A stretch of 64,000 nt of DNA from Candidatus Izemoplasma sp. (GTDB lineage Bacteria > Bacillota_I > Bacilli_A > Izemoplasmatales > Izemoplasmataceae): assembly GCA_007132465.1 (NCBI GenBank), contig SLOP01000025.1, forward strand, positions 1 to 64,000. The letters run 5' to 3'. The position numbers and the translations under genes were made by a program. This document shows, piece by piece, positions 1 through 8,291 of this stretch. The notes beneath the pieces were generated by a model. The model worked only from the letters and a program-made list of their open reading frames with translations. It had not been told where the DNA came from and did not search any database. Numbering within the stretch: the first letter of the stretch is position 1; each line of letters begins with the position of its first letter.

Positions 1-126
1 ACACGCATGATGACCATGACACGCATGATGACCATGACACGCATGATGACCATGACACGCATGATGACCATGACACGCATGATGACCATGACACGCATGA
101 TGACCATGACACGCATGATGATCATG
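1..126 (+). repeat. 18-bp tandem repeat coding the ZnuA His/Asp-rich loop
   Basis: Six perfect copies of an 18-base unit (acacgcatgatgaccatg) fill 1-108. A seventh copy with one C-to-T change covers 109-126, and the array clearly continues upstream of the window. Because 18 is a multiple of three, each copy adds THDDHD to ZnuA without changing frame. The near-perfect identity suggests recent expansion by slippage. Other frames are also open through the array, but these are by-products of the periodicity. Confidence 0.95.
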
Positions 127-683
127 ATCACCATCACGGCGATTACGACCCGCACATTTGGCATGATCCGCTTAACGTCATCATCATGGTTGAACATATT
201 CGGGATGAGTTGATAGCGCTATTACCTGATTACGAAACGTCGATTACTGACAACGCCGCTATCTACATAGGCGAACTGCAAGATCTACACACGATGTTTC
301 TTGATTTGGTTGAACACGGCGAACTTGATATCATCATGCATGGTGGACACAACGTGATTGGTTATTTCATCCACCGTTATAATCTCCGTTATGTCAATCC
401 GTATCGCGGGTTTTCGGCGGATGCCGAACCCACACCAGGTGCGCTGGCCAACATGATTGATACGATGAACCATCACGACATTGAACATTTGTTTTCGGAA
501 AAACTGATTCCTCAGACGGTTGCTGATGTGTTGCGCGAAGAGACCGGGGCCGAAATTCTCTACCTTTACGCGGGTGAAAACATCGGTGTCGATGAATTTC
601 ATGCTGGCGTCACGTTCCTTGATATGCTACGGCATAACTACGATCAATACCGTATTGGACTGAAGTACGATGGAGACAACTAA
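1..683 (+). CDS. znuA: Zinc ABC transporter substrate-binding protein ZnuA (C-terminal part)
   Basis: The gene enters from outside the window; its frame begins at base 3. It is the extracellular zinc-binding component that delivers Zn2+ to ZnuBC. The first ~40 visible codons are six to seven THDDHD units followed by HDHHHG, which is the charged metal-binding loop typical of ZnuA. Next comes the family motif DPHIWHDP (about bases 150-173), then the C-terminal lobe with a metal-ligand His region (IMHGGHNVIGYF) and the conserved pattern DEFHAGVTFLDMLRHN near the end. The stop overlaps znuC by 14 bases, which suggests translational coupling. The signal peptide and N-terminal lobe lie upstream and cannot be seen. 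A manganese-binding relative is possible, but the His-rich loop and downstream zur favour zinc. Confidence 0.93.
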   Translation, partial: THDDHDTHDDHDTHDDHDTHDDHDTHDDHDTHDDHDTHDDHDHHHGDYDPHIWHDPLNVIIMVEHIRDELIALLPDYETSITDNAAIYIGELQDLHTMFLDLVEHGELDIIMHGGHNVIGYFIHRYNLRYVNPYRGFSADAEPTPGALANMIDTMNHHDIEHLFSEKLIPQTVADVLREETGAEILYLYAGENIGVDEFHAGVTFLDMLRHNYDQYRIGLKYDGDN

Positions 684-1410
684 GCGCGTCATCATCAACG
701 TTGATAAACTTACCGTAAAATACCAAAGCTTCGTTGCCTTGCGTGACGTGGCTTTTCGGCTTTATGCGGAAGATTTTGTTGCCATCATTGGTGCGAACGG
801 TTCGGGTAAAACAACACTAATCAAAGCCATGCTTGATCTCGTGCCAATTGCCGCTGGCAAGGTAGACAAAGATAAACACATCCATGTGGGCTATCTGCCA
901 CAACACACGAGCATGCAAGATCGTTTTTTTCCGGCCACCGTCGATGAAGTGGTGTCCACCGGATTGCTTGCCCGGAAGACGTTCCCAAAGTTGCTTACGC
1001 GTGATGACCGGCATCGGGTGGGTCGCACCTTGGACTATCTTGACATTCGCGATTTACGCAAGAAGCGGATTGGTGCCTTATCAGGTGGTCAGCTCCAACG
1101 AGTGTTGTTGGCGCGGGCGCTTGTCAGCGATCCTGACATGTTAATTTTAGATGAGCCGACCAGCGCGCTTGACCAATCGATGCGTGAACAGTTCTTTGAG
1201 ATTTTACGTAAACTGAACGGTGATGGCGTCACCGTTGTGCTTGTCACGCATGATATTGCGTCCGCGGGTGATTATGTCAACCGGGTCATTTATCTTGATC
1301 AGACGCTCCTTTTCGACGGCAGTTTTGGCGCCTTTTGTGAAACCGAAGCAATCTCTCCTTTCGTGCACACGCACAAACTCCGCCATGCTAAACAAGGCGG
1401 TGATGCATGA
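670..1410 (+). CDS. znuC: Zinc ABC transporter ATP-binding protein ZnuC
   Basis: This 246-residue cytoplasmic ATPase powers zinc import with ZnuA and ZnuB. Motifs in order are Walker A GANGSGKTT (about residues 41-49), the Q-loop region VGYLPQH, the ABC signature LSGGQLQR (about 138-145), Walker B MLILDEPTSALD and the H-loop VTHD. Length is normal for the family. It begins inside the last codons of znuA and its stop overlaps the znuB start (ATGA), so the three genes form one operon. Confidence 0.95.
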   Translation: METTKRVIINVDKLTVKYQSFVALRDVAFRLYAEDFVAIIGANGSGKTTLIKAMLDLVPIAAGKVDKDKHIHVGYLPQHTSMQDRFFPATVDEVVSTGLLARKTFPKLLTRDDRHRVGRTLDYLDIRDLRKKRIGALSGGQLQRVLLARALVSDPDMLILDEPTSALDQSMREQFFEILRKLNGDGVTVVLVTHDIASAGDYVNRVIYLDQTLLFDGSFGAFCETEAISPFVHTHKLRHAKQGGDA

Positions 1411-2243
1411 TGCTAACGATGTCAATTTGGGAAACGCTTGTGGCGGCATTTAGTTATGGTTTTATGATTCGCGCATTACTCGTCGGCATCACCGTCGCGG
1501 CGAGCAGCGCTTTCATCGGGTCGTTTTTGGTGCTGAAAAAGTTCTCGATGATAGGTCATGGGCTATCACATGTGGCGTTTGCCGCCGTGGCCATTGCCCT
1601 TGTGTTAAACCAAGCACCTTTGCCGATTACCGCTGTGATTGTGGTGCTTGTGTCGGTGTTGATCTTAAAGTTAAATGAAACGGCAAAACTTCATGGTGAT
1701 GCCGCCATTGGGCTTGCAGCTACCTTTTCAATGGCGCTTGGGACGACGCTTGCCAGCGTTGGCGGGGGATTCAACATTGAACTTAACCGTTATCTTTTTG
1801 GCACCATCCTGGCGATACGTAACGTTGATGTTTGGATGTCAGTCGTGCTTTCGTTCGCCGTGGTGATGGTCGTCACACTCTTTTATGCCGATTTGTTTGC
1901 AATGACATACGATGAGGAGTTTGCGAAAGTCAGTGGCATCAAGACAAAACGACTGAACACCTTGTTGGCTATTTTAACCGGACTTGTCATTGCGTTGGGC
2001 ATTCGCGCGATTGGCGCCGTTTTAATCAGCGCGTTCATCATTTTCCCCACCGTTATCGCAATGCAGTTTTCCAAAGGGTTCAAGACAACGGTTGTTTTGG
2101 CGGCGACGTTTTCCATGGTCATTGTTTTTATAGGCCTGTTGCTCTCGTTTGTGCTTGACACCCCCTCTGGTTCGACCATTGTGTTGTTAAACGGGCTTGT
2201 GTTCACGCTAGTCTATGCACACCAACGGATCTTGAGAAAGTAG
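1407..2243 (+). CDS. znuB: Zinc ABC transporter permease ZnuB
   Basis: This 278-residue polytopic membrane protein of the ABC-3 permease family forms the zinc channel of the transporter. The hydrophobic profile gives about eight to nine transmembrane segments. The family features IGHGLSHVAFAAVAIA (about residues 51-66) and LISAFIIFPTVIAMQF (about 207-222) are visible. An in-frame ATG two codons later is an alternative start; the AAGGCGGTGAT stretch at 1394-1404 serves either. It overlaps znuC by four bases. Confidence 0.93.
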   Translation: MMLTMSIWETLVAAFSYGFMIRALLVGITVAASSAFIGSFLVLKKFSMIGHGLSHVAFAAVAIALVLNQAPLPITAVIVVLVSVLILKLNETAKLHGDAAIGLAATFSMALGTTLASVGGGFNIELNRYLFGTILAIRNVDVWMSVVLSFAVVMVVTLFYADLFAMTYDEEFAKVSGIKTKRLNTLLAILTGLVIALGIRAIGAVLISAFIIFPTVIAMQFSKGFKTTVVLAATFSMVIVFIGLLLSFVLDTPSGSTIVLLNGLVFTLVYAHQRILRK

Positions 2244-2252
2244 GTAAACTCA

Positions 2253-2693
2253 ATGACGACACAACGAAAAGAAGCGCTTAGGATTCGCCTCGATGAGGCT
2301 AAACTGAAAAAGACCAGACATCGCACCATGGTGCTTGATGTGTTGGATCAAGAAAACACGTTCTTATCAGCCGATGACATCTATTTGAAACTAAAACAAG
2401 AAGACGCTTCCGTTTCTCTCTCAACGGTGTACCGAATTTTGGAAACCTTTGTGCAAACTGGGCTTGTTAGCCCGATTGCGCTTGATGACACCAAACCGAT
2501 GCTGTATGAAATCGCCCATGCGCATCATGCGCATCATCTGATTTGCCGGCAATGCCATAAAGTTATTCATGTTGAGCACTGCCCGCTTGAACACTATGAA
2601 ACGAGACTGGAAAAAGCTCACGGGTTTACCATTGATGAACACCGTCTAAACTTTTACGGAGTCTGTGAGGCGTGCGCAAACACTGACCAATAA
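2253..2693 (+). CDS. zur: Fur-family metalloregulator, probably Zur
   Basis: A 146-residue repressor of the Fur family. The N-terminal winged helix shows the DNA-recognition segment SLSTVYRILETFVQTGLV (about residues 55-72). The dimerisation half carries the His-rich metal site AHAHHAHHLICRQCHK and two Cys-x2-Cys pairs (CRQC and CEAC) that bind structural zinc. It sits nine bases after znuB and ends the zinc operon, so Zur is the best assignment; Fur or PerR cannot be strictly excluded from sequence alone. No clear operator can be located because the operon promoter lies outside the window. Confidence 0.85.
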   Translation: MTTQRKEALRIRLDEAKLKKTRHRTMVLDVLDQENTFLSADDIYLKLKQEDASVSLSTVYRILETFVQTGLVSPIALDDTKPMLYEIAHAHHAHHLICRQCHKVIHVEHCPLEHYETRLEKAHGFTIDEHRLNFYGVCEACANTDQ

Positions 2694-2716
2694 GGCGTCC
2701 TGTCGGACGTCTTTTT
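2694..2716 (+). terminator. Intrinsic terminator after zur
   Basis: GGCGTCC-TGTC-GGACGTC hairpin followed by five T, directly after the zur stop. Confidence 0.8.
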
Positions 2717-2724
2717 AATAGCTG

Positions 2725-2753
2725 TTTAAAAACCGCGTTGGCTTTGGTACAAT
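2725..2753 (+). promoter_or_regulatory. Sigma-70-type promoter for the PLP enzyme/dppA pair
   Basis: TTTAAA (2725-2730), 17-base spacer, TACAAT (2748-2753) with a TG one base upstream (extended -10). Confidence 0.55.
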
Positions 2754-2783
2754 TTGAATGTAGGCATAACGAGGAGCGATGAT

Positions 2784-3728
2784 ATGTACACAACCCCAAT
2801 CCACCCTTTGGTGTTTCAAGACGGCAGAAACCGTTTCTTTATTAAACGCGACGATCTGTTACCGTTTTCTTTTGGCGGCAATAAAGTCCGAAAGGCGTTG
2901 CTTCATTTCGAGTACGTCGATGCCCATCATCACACCGCGATTGTCACCGTGGGAAGCGCCACCTCAAACCACTGCAGAATTGTCGCCAACATGGCAGCGC
3001 AGCGGCGTTTGCCATGCATCATTGTTTCACCTGAAGAAAGCGAAAAGCCCGCGTTCAATCGAACGCTGACCCAAACGCTGAACGCGCGTGTCGTTTTGAA
3101 GCCAAAAGACCGTATCGACGAGGCTGTGGATGTCGAACTCGCTCACCTCAAACGCTTGGGGCACAATCCCTACTACATCCGCCTTGGCGGCCACGGCATG
3201 TTGGGAACCGAAGCGTATGCCCGAGCGTACAATGAAATCGTGGCCCATGAGAAGGCGGAAAGACAACCTTTTGATGCGATTTTTTTTGCCGATGGAACCG
3301 GCACAACACACGCTGGGTTGGTGTGTGGAAAACGCCAAAACCATCGGCATCATCATATCATCGGCATCAGCGTCTTACGAGAGGTTGACGCGCAATGCGA
3401 CATTGTGACTCACAGCGTGAACGAATACCTTGACAGCCATGACATTCCACCCATGAAGGCAGAAGCTGTCCATTGCATTGGCGATTACGCCTTTGGTGGT
3501 TATGGCAAAACCGACCCCGAACTATACCGTCTCATTCGCACGGTCATGGAGACAGATGGCATCGCACTTGATCCCGTATATACGGCAAAAGCGTTTTACG
3601 GCATGGTCAAAGAAGTGGCCAAACGCGGATGGTACGGAAAAAACGTGCTGTTTCTACACACCGGTGGCGCCCCGATCTTTTTTGATGCGCTCGCCGCCGG
3701 CAAACTGAACGAGGAGGATCCAACATGA
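2784..3728 (+). CDS. PLP-dependent D-cysteine desulfhydrase / ACC deaminase family protein
   Basis: A 314-residue fold-II PLP enzyme. KRDDLLPFSFGGNKVRK near the N-terminus contains the Schiff-base lysine in the GGNKVRK motif of the D-cysteine desulfhydrase/1-aminocyclopropane-1-carboxylate deaminase family. GSATSNHCR matches the substrate-carboxylate loop, and ADGTGTTHAGLV the phosphate-binding glycine loop. The start at 2784 is chosen because GAGGAG at 2771-2776 is seven bases upstream; an earlier in-frame ATG (2754) abuts the -10 box. It overlaps dppA by four bases. Together they suggest D-amino acid or D-peptide breakdown, but the real substrate is not readable from sequence. Confidence 0.85.
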   Translation: MYTTPIHPLVFQDGRNRFFIKRDDLLPFSFGGNKVRKALLHFEYVDAHHHTAIVTVGSATSNHCRIVANMAAQRRLPCIIVSPEESEKPAFNRTLTQTLNARVVLKPKDRIDEAVDVELAHLKRLGHNPYYIRLGGHGMLGTEAYARAYNEIVAHEKAERQPFDAIFFADGTGTTHAGLVCGKRQNHRHHHIIGISVLREVDAQCDIVTHSVNEYLDSHDIPPMKAEAVHCIGDYAFGGYGKTDPELYRLIRTVMETDGIALDPVYTAKAFYGMVKEVAKRGWYGKNVLFLHTGGAPIFFDALAAGKLNEEDPT

Positions 3729-4531
3729 AAATATACGTATCGATTGACATGGAAGGTTTGTGGGGAGTGCATTCACCAGACCAACTACACGCCGGTGAGC
3801 GTGAGCATGAACGCACGCGGCATCTGATGGTTGATGAGCTAAACGTAGTTATTAAGGCGCTGTTTCAGCATGGCGCCACTGACGTGCTCGTCAACGACGC
3901 CCACGGCAGCATGGATAACGTGCTTATCGAAAAACTTGATTCGCGTGCTGCACTCATCGGAGGTTCGGCGAAACGCTACTCGATGATGGCGGAAATCGAC
4001 CAAGGTTACGATGGCGCGGTGTTCATCGGATACCATCCTAAAGCATCGACCCAAGAAGGCATCTTCGATCATACCTATTCGGGACGCGTGATTCGCGATG
4101 TCACCGTCAACGACGTATCGATGAGCGAAGCCGGGCTTAACGCGCGCTTGGCTGGTCACTTTGGTGTGCCCGTCATGTTGGTTAGTGGTGATAACGTTGT
4201 GTGTGATGCGATGCGCGATGAGCTTGGGGATGTGACGACCTTTGCCGTCAAAAAAACCCTATCACGCACCGCGGCACGCCACCTGCCGCGGCGCGACCTA
4301 GAAGCCGGATATGGTGCGGCCATTGAGCGCGCCATGCGACATGGCGGCGTGATGAAAACCGAATTGACGCCGGTTGTCGGGCGGATTGCGTTTAAAGAAT
4401 CGATGATGACCGATAAGCCAGCACAATGGTCCGGCGTGCGCCGGATTGATGCCACGACGCTTGAAGTGACCGCGGACGATTTCGCTTCTTTCTATGAAGC
4501 GTTTTTGCTTATGCTAACGTTGGCGAAATAA
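3725..4531 (+). CDS. dppA: D-aminopeptidase DppA family (peptidase M55)
   Basis: A 268-residue protein matching zinc D-aminopeptidases of the DppA type, which release D-amino acids such as D-Ala from short peptides. Visible family signatures are the N-terminal metal-binding SIDMEGLWGV (DxEG motif), NDAHGSMDN, IGYHPKASTQEGIFDHTYSG and the later SGDNVVCDA. It is a normal-length cytoplasmic enzyme without a signal peptide. It is translationally coupled to the preceding PLP enzyme (ATGA overlap) and may feed D-amino acids to it. In Bacillus dppA sits with dipeptide transport genes; no transporter is present here. Confidence 0.88.
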   Translation: MKIYVSIDMEGLWGVHSPDQLHAGEREHERTRHLMVDELNVVIKALFQHGATDVLVNDAHGSMDNVLIEKLDSRAALIGGSAKRYSMMAEIDQGYDGAVFIGYHPKASTQEGIFDHTYSGRVIRDVTVNDVSMSEAGLNARLAGHFGVPVMLVSGDNVVCDAMRDELGDVTTFAVKKTLSRTAARHLPRRDLEAGYGAAIERAMRHGGVMKTELTPVVGRIAFKESMMTDKPAQWSGVRRIDATTLEVTADDFASFYEAFLLMLTLAK

Positions 4532-4537
4532 TAAAGA

Positions 4538-4561
4538 AAAGGGCATCCTCGGATGCCCTTT
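4538..4561. terminator. Bidirectional terminator between dppA and the metal chaperone
   Basis: Perfect 11-bp stem AAAGGGCATCC/GGATGCCCTTT with a two-base loop and A/T tracts on both sides, placed between convergent genes. Confidence 0.85.
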
Positions 4562-4567
4562 CTACAG

Positions 4568-4783
4568 TTATTCACGAAGTTCGGCTTGATAACCGAGCTT
4601 GGCGACGGTCGCCACGATGCCTTGGTGATCAATCTGCTTGTCGTCGTACGTTATGGTAAACGAACTTTGAGGCAACTGCATGTCGACATTATCGACACCT
4701 TTTTGACGCTTCAGAAGTTTTGAAATGCCCATTGAGCAGCCGATGCAATGCATGCCCTTTACATGGTATTCCGCCTTTTTCAT
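4568..4783 (-). CDS. Heavy-metal-associated (HMA) domain protein, CopZ-like
   Basis: A 71-residue single-domain protein with the ferredoxin-like HMA fold. The metal-binding motif GMHCIGC gives CxxC at about residues 12-15, as in copper chaperones CopZ/Atx1. The start is the third possible one (ATG at 4783), because AAGGAG (4797-4792 on the minus strand) lies eight bases upstream; two earlier starts are too close to it. No copper ATPase is in the window, so it is a stand-alone chaperone or a mercury/other soft-metal carrier. Confidence 0.85.
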   Translation of the reverse strand: MKKAEYHVKGMHCIGCSMGISKLLKRQKGVDNVDMQLPQSSFTITYDDKQIDHQGIVATVAKLGYQAELRE

Positions 4784-4904
4784 CGCCATCACTCCTTTGT
4801 TTTATCTACCATCATCATCGGTCTTTTTCAGTGAAAAGTCAAATCATATGTTTTATAAATAACGTGGTGCTGGGGCATTAAAGCGATCAATTTTGATAAA
4901 CCAG

Positions 4905-4933
4905 TTGCATTACACACGCTTTTCGTGTAAAAT
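4905..4933 (+). promoter_or_regulatory. Promoter of tRNA-Ala
   Basis: TTGCAT (4905-4910), 17-base spacer, TAAAAT (4928-4933), ten bases upstream of the mature tRNA. Confidence 0.7.
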
Positions 4934-4943
4934 CTTAATTCGA

Positions 4944-5019
4944 GGGGCCATAGCTCAGCTGGGAGAGCGCTAGCATGGCATGCTAGAGGTCACGGGTTCG
5001 AGCCCCGTTGGCTCCACCA
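4944..5019 (+). tRNA. tRNA-Ala(GGC)
   Basis: A 76-base cloverleaf with the CCA end encoded. The acceptor stem GGGGCCA/TGGCTCC contains the G3-U70 wobble that identifies alanine tRNAs. The anticodon arm CTAGC-ATGGCAT-GCTAG gives anticodon GGC, and the T arm has the GTTCGAG loop. Confidence 0.96.
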
Positions 5020-5028
5020 CACGTAATC

Positions 5029-5058
5029 AAAAGCGCAGCGATACACGCTGCGCTTTTT
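5029..5058. terminator. Terminator after tRNA-Ala, shared with pepF
   Basis: AAAAGCGCAGCG-ATACA-CGCTGCGCTTTTT, a 12-bp stem with T tract; the A tract on the other side can serve the convergent peptidase. Confidence 0.85.
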
Positions 5059-5076
5059 GTGTGGTGGAACCAACGC

Positions 5077-6771
5077 TTACAGCGTGGTGTCATCGATGCC
5101 GTCGAGGTAATCACGCACGAGCGGTACGACCTGGTCAAGCACGCCGGGTTCGAAGGGATTATGTAAGTCGGCAAGGTCAAGCAGTTCGGTAAACCCCTTC
5201 GTGCCTCCCGCTTTACACAGTGTGAGGTAGCTTTGCCACGCTTCTTTGTGATCGGTGCGGTCACGCATCCAATACTGGAAGGCGCAGGCTTGCGCAAGTG
5301 TGTAATCAATCATATAAAAAGGCACGGCAAAAATATGCATAATCGCTTGATAACTGCCGCCACGTTCGTAGTAATCGGCGTCATCATACACTTTAAAGGG
5401 AAAGTATTTAGCGTCGGTTTTTCGCCATAGTCTTTTCCGTTTCTCAGGACTCATGTCGGGGGTGTCGTAGACGGCGTGTTGGAACTCATCAATCGCCGCA
5501 CCATAGGCAAGCAACTTAAGCGCTTGAGATAAGTGACTAAAGCGGTATTTATCGGTGTCTTGTCCAAAGAACCCCTCAATCCACGGCCAGGCAAAAAACT
5601 CCATGCTCATGGAATGGATTTCACTGACTTCCATGGTGGACATGAGGTATTCTGGAACGTCATGATCTCGGCTCATGAACATCTGAAAGGCATGCCCAGC
5701 TTCATGAGTTAACACGTCGACGTCGTGTTTTGTGCCGTTAAAGTTCGCAAAGATAAACGGGGAATCATGGTTGGGTATGAAGGTGCAGTACCCGCCACCA
5801 GCTTTACCCTGTTTTGCTTCCAAATCAAGCAGTTCACGTTCTCGCATGAAGCGGAAGAAGGTGTTGGTCTCGTGACTCATCTCGGTGTACATCGTGTCGG
5901 CATGACGAATAAGCGCATCGACATTGCCCACAGGTTTTGGGTTACCGCTCTTAAAATCTAGCGATAAATCGTAATGCTTCATCGCATCGATGCCTAGTCG
6001 TTCTTGAGCTTTTCGGAATAGTTTTTCGTTCAGGGGCACGACATGCTGATGGATCTGCTTGCGATAGTTTGCGACGTCTTCGGCGTCGTAGTCGGTTCGT
6101 CCGAGGCGGTCGTAGGCTAGTTCGGTGAAACGCGCATAACCGAGTTTTTTTGCCATGCTGTTTCGCACTTTGACAAGGTCGTCATACAGCTCGTCTAGTT
6201 CCTTTTCGTGCGCCTTGAAGAATTCCTCCACGGCGTGTGAGGCGGCTTTTCGTATGTGACGATCTGGATTCTGCGCAAACGGTGCCATCTGACTCAGGTT
6301 ATAGGTTTTTCCTTGAAACTCAATCTTGGCAGAGGCCAGAATTTTTTGGTGCTGGCTAGCAAGCCGGTTTTCATCTTGCATCTCACCCATGATTTCAGGA
6401 GAAAACGTCTTTAGAGACAATGCTGCTTTATCAAAGAGATGGTGTCCTTTCTCGTGAACTAATGCGTCTTTGTGGGGACTGTCTATCAGGGCGCGGTAGA
6501 ACGCATGATTCCATTGAGAAAACCGCGGGTTGTTTTGGTCAAAAAAGGTTTTCTCGGCATCGTAAAACTCATCACGGGTATCGATGGAATGGCGAATGGA
6601 CGCAAGGCGATTCATCGTAATAAAGTCGAGGCGAAGTTCGTTTACCTCGTCGATGGCATCCAATGCGTCCTTAGGCGAATCTGCATTCTTAAACCGCTGA
6701 ATCGCTGTGGTAAATGACTGTTGGAGTTTGTCCATGTCAGGACGTTCGTACGGATAGTCTTTAAAACGCAT
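5077..6771 (-). CDS. pepF: M3 family oligoendopeptidase (PepF-like)
   Basis: A 564-residue cytoplasmic zinc metallopeptidase that cleaves short peptides. The catalytic HEAGHAFQ motif (HExxH) is near residue 355, and the third zinc ligand Glu lies in the following SEIHSMSMEFFAWP segment. The C-terminal ERGGSYQAIMHIFAVPFYMIDYTLAQ region matches the substrate-binding part of the M3 family. Length fits the M3 oligoendopeptidase subgroup (about 560-600). It is a monocistronic minus-strand gene; its stop converges on the tRNA-Ala terminator. Confidence 0.92.
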   Translation of the reverse strand: MRFKDYPYERPDMDKLQQSFTTAIQRFKNADSPKDALDAIDEVNELRLDFITMNRLASIRHSIDTRDEFYDAEKTFFDQNNPRFSQWNHAFYRALIDSPHKDALVHEKGHHLFDKAALSLKTFSPEIMGEMQDENRLASQHQKILASAKIEFQGKTYNLSQMAPFAQNPDRHIRKAASHAVEEFFKAHEKELDELYDDLVKVRNSMAKKLGYARFTELAYDRLGRTDYDAEDVANYRKQIHQHVVPLNEKLFRKAQERLGIDAMKHYDLSLDFKSGNPKPVGNVDALIRHADTMYTEMSHETNTFFRFMRERELLDLEAKQGKAGGGYCTFIPNHDSPFIFANFNGTKHDVDVLTHEAGHAFQMFMSRDHDVPEYLMSTMEVSEIHSMSMEFFAWPWIEGFFGQDTDKYRFSHLSQALKLLAYGAAIDEFQHAVYDTPDMSPEKRKRLWRKTDAKYFPFKVYDDADYYERGGSYQAIMHIFAVPFYMIDYTLAQACAFQYWMRDRTDHKEAWQSYLTLCKAGGTKGFTELLDLADLHNPFEPGVLDQVVPLVRDYLDGIDDTTL

Positions 6772-6830
6772 ACGTCACACAACCTTTCTCGTTCGGGAAG
6801 TTTACGACTTTATTGTATCACAGTCAGTGA

Positions 6831-6853
6831 AAAAGAAACCGCCGAAGCGGGTT
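6831..6853 (-). terminator. Terminator of the antiporter gene
   Basis: On the minus strand CCGC-TTCG-GCGG (UUCG tetraloop) is followed by TTTCTTTTT, overlapping the antiporter stop codon. Confidence 0.7.
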
Positions 6854-8141
6854 AGCGGGTTCGTTCAAAATCGGTGATCGGGAAGCAGTCCTCACATTTG
6901 AGCAACGCGTGGCGCAAGCCGATTGGACCAAACAGCTCGTACACCAGCGTACCAGCCACCACAATCAACACGAGTTTATCCGTATACGGCGATGACGATA
7001 ATAAGCTTTGGGCGTATAGAGCCAACCCAATGGCGGCTTGGGCTTGGGGAATTAAACACAGTCCAAGGTAGCGTCGAACGCTGGTGGATGCTTTGCCTAT
7101 GCGGGCACCGAGGTAGGTGCCCAAAAGCTTTCCAGCCAATCGAAAAACAATGTAGACAATCGCAAATCGGATGAACAGCCCAGTTACCGTGAAATCGCCG
7201 GCAAAAAGGAAAAAAACCATCTCGGCACCGACCACAGTAAAGAAAGTGATGATGATCGGTGGTGAAAAGGTGTCAAGCATGTGCTCGGTTTCTTTTCTAG
7301 CTAGCGGGGTCGATGTGTTAGCGAACACAATGCCAACGACCATCGGCAAAAGCACCGGGCTTAGGTGAATAGAGAATCCGAACAGCATGAGTCCTCGATT
7401 GGCGATGGCGATGGCGGCCATGATGGTTACGAAGGCACTGACGAAGACCACCATATCTTTATCGCGGTCGCGGTAGTCGAGCTTCCGGATAATGGAACGG
7501 AAGGCAAAGCCGATGATGGTACCCAAACCGATGGAGAAGACCAGTTCAAAGACTGGACCTTCCATGATGTTTCTGAATGTCATCGACACCCCTTGGTCAA
7601 CGCCGACGGCATAGGAGAGCACAAGGCCAAAGACGATGATGGCGAAAGCGTCCTCAAGGCCATGAAGCGGCACGAGTGTGTTGGTAAGGTCACCTTTGGT
7701 TTTATAGCGTTTGGTGAGAAACAAAATTGGGCCGGGTTCGGTGGCGATGGCAATGGATCCCAGCACCAAAGCGATGTGAATGGGCATGCCAAAAATCCAT
7801 AGCCCCACGGCAGTCAGTAAAAACGCACCGATGGCTTGAATCATGGTTACAAGAATCACTTCGTTACGCCGCGCCCACAACCGCTTAAAATCCAGCTCCA
7901 GACCGATGCTAAAAGCAATGAAACCAAGCGCGAACTTAGTGATAAACAAAAAGGTTTCAAGCAGGTCATCGTTGTAGACCCACAAAAGCACGAAACCAAA
8001 CAAAATACCGACGAGTAAATACCCTGAGATGCTCGGGAGTTTAATGCGCTCCGCGTATCGGCCAATAAACAAACCAAGCAATATCATTAGCGATAACACC
8101 AATAGTAAGTCACACGTGGGACAAGCAGCCAATATAATCAT
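6852..8141 (-). CDS. Cation:proton antiporter, CPA2/Kef type membrane domain
   Basis: A 429-residue polytopic protein with about 12 transmembrane segments and no C-terminal nucleotide-binding (TrkA-N) domain. The pattern LPSISGYLLVGILFG, the FSIGLELDFKRL segment and the LVPLHGLEDAFAIIVFG segment match Na+/H+ or K+/H+ exchangers. The EDA acidic pair inside the sixth-segment region is probably the ion site. The N-terminus contains a CPTC motif, unusual for the family and possibly redox-active or incidental. Transported ion (Na+ or K+) cannot be told. Confidence 0.8.
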   Translation of the reverse strand: MIILAACPTCDLLLVLSLMILLGLFIGRYAERIKLPSISGYLLVGILFGFVLLWVYNDDLLETFLFITKFALGFIAFSIGLELDFKRLWARRNEVILVTMIQAIGAFLLTAVGLWIFGMPIHIALVLGSIAIATEPGPILFLTKRYKTKGDLTNTLVPLHGLEDAFAIIVFGLVLSYAVGVDQGVSMTFRNIMEGPVFELVFSIGLGTIIGFAFRSIIRKLDYRDRDKDMVVFVSAFVTIMAAIAIANRGLMLFGFSIHLSPVLLPMVVGIVFANTSTPLARKETEHMLDTFSPPIIITFFTVVGAEMVFFLFAGDFTVTGLFIRFAIVYIVFRLAGKLLGTYLGARIGKASTSVRRYLGLCLIPQAQAAIGLALYAQSLLSSSPYTDKLVLIVVAGTLVYELFGPIGLRHALLKCEDCFPITDFERTR

Positions 8142-8291
8142 GATAACACCTCATATATGTAATACAAGTTACACCTAACAAGATAACACCAACAAGCTGA
8201 AAACGCAAGGTGATTTTCCCGTGACCTCACTCCAACGACGTGATAGAATAAACCGTGTGCGTTAGCTACCTCAATCGAACGGAGGATGACC

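Noticed and set aside
7-213. Open frame reading MMTMTR repeats
   Set aside because: It is an artefact of the 18-base repeat; the real frame (from base 3) reads THDDHD and continues into the ZnuA domain.
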